This document shows positions 63,906-64,000 of a DNA stretch of 64,000 nucleotides, in pieces; the first letter of the stretch is position 1; every line of letters starts with the position of its first letter. The DNA is taken from positions 4,092,001 to 4,156,000 of the forward strand of contig NZ_CP094526.1 in assembly GCF_029910095.1 (NCBI RefSeq), written 5' to 3'. A program made the translations under genes and the position numbers. Under the pieces are notes generated by a model. That model did not search any database. It saw nothing but the letters and a program-made list of their open reading frames with translations, and was not told where the DNA came from. The DNA is from Bradyrhizobium sp. ISRA464 (lineage in GTDB: Bacteria > Pseudomonadota > Alphaproteobacteria > Rhizobiales > Xanthobacteraceae).

Positions 63906-64000
63906 CAGGCTTCATTCCCGCGTTTGGTGACGTCGCGCAGTATGAAGATCGCCGCGATCGCCAGGATCGGCACCATGAACAGCGAAACGCTGGCGCCGAG
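63905..64000 (-). CDS. carbohydrate ABC transporter permease, C-terminal end only (MalF type)
   Basis: Partial gene running off the right edge. The visible end reads LGASVSLFMVPILAIAAIFI, then LRDVTKRGNEA, a typical last helix and cytoplasmic tail. Its stop (TGA) shares one base with the next permease start, so translation is coupled. Confidence 0.8.
   Translation of the reverse strand, partial: LGASVSLFMVPILAIAAIFILRDVTKRGNEA

Overview
The window looks like a chromosomal segment of an alphaproteobacterium of the Bradyrhizobium type. This is inferred from the genes themselves: high GC, a cluster resembling the Bradyrhizobium cyclic beta-(1,3),(1,6)-glucan genes ndvB/ndvD/ndvC, a phosphatidylcholine synthase, NasT/NasS nitrate regulators, an IalB-like protein, a DUF3551 protein, and several GTCATTGCGAG-type palindromic repeats. 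No database search was possible, so the genus is a judgement, not a proof.

Layout. 1-7.1 kb: small secreted and membrane proteins, a formyltransferase-fold protein, a CBS/CorC membrane protein, 3-hydroxybutyryl-CoA dehydrogenase, and a frameshifted HExxH gene. 7.1-10.7 kb: an accessory patch ending at a tRNA-Lys gene. Here a 227-bp tandem duplication is split by an IS200/IS605-type element and then by an IS630-type element, followed by a chain of very small genes. 10.9-16.8 kb: the glucan cluster. 16.8-28.2 kb: glmU and glmS (UDP-GlcNAc synthesis), separated by repeats, a second IS630 element, a class III nucleotide cyclase and a MASE1 hybrid histidine kinase. 28.3-35.3 kb: housekeeping genes (DUF502, recG, sdhE, mfd).

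35.5-50 kb: a degenerate GGDEF protein, an unusual adenylate-forming enzyme, a YejA-like binding protein, IalB, HspQ, an AEC transporter, a UbiH-like hydroxylase, pcs-terC, a quinone oxidoreductase, argD, a possible Arg-rich microprotein, and rimO. 50.2-52.7 kb: an orphan CdiI-like immunity gene, then nasT-nasS with a leader that carries a strong hairpin and a possible 16-codon leader peptide. 53-58.7 kb: the 5-oxoprolinase genes pxpB-pxpC-pxpA, an RraA-like protein, a cupin and a PheC-like binding protein. 58.7-64 kb: an amidase, a 2-hydroxyacid dehydrogenase, and a carbohydrate ABC transporter that runs off the right edge.

Functional themes are cell-envelope sugar metabolism (glucans, UDP-GlcNAc, phosphatidylcholine), DNA repair helicases, nitrate sensing and scavenging transport. 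I did not find a clear new defence system or CRISPR array. The most unusual signals are the base-precise nested insertion history at 7.1-9.4 kb, the micro-ORF chain next to tRNA-Lys, the nasT leader, the orphan immunity gene and the Arg-rich microprotein downstream of rimO.
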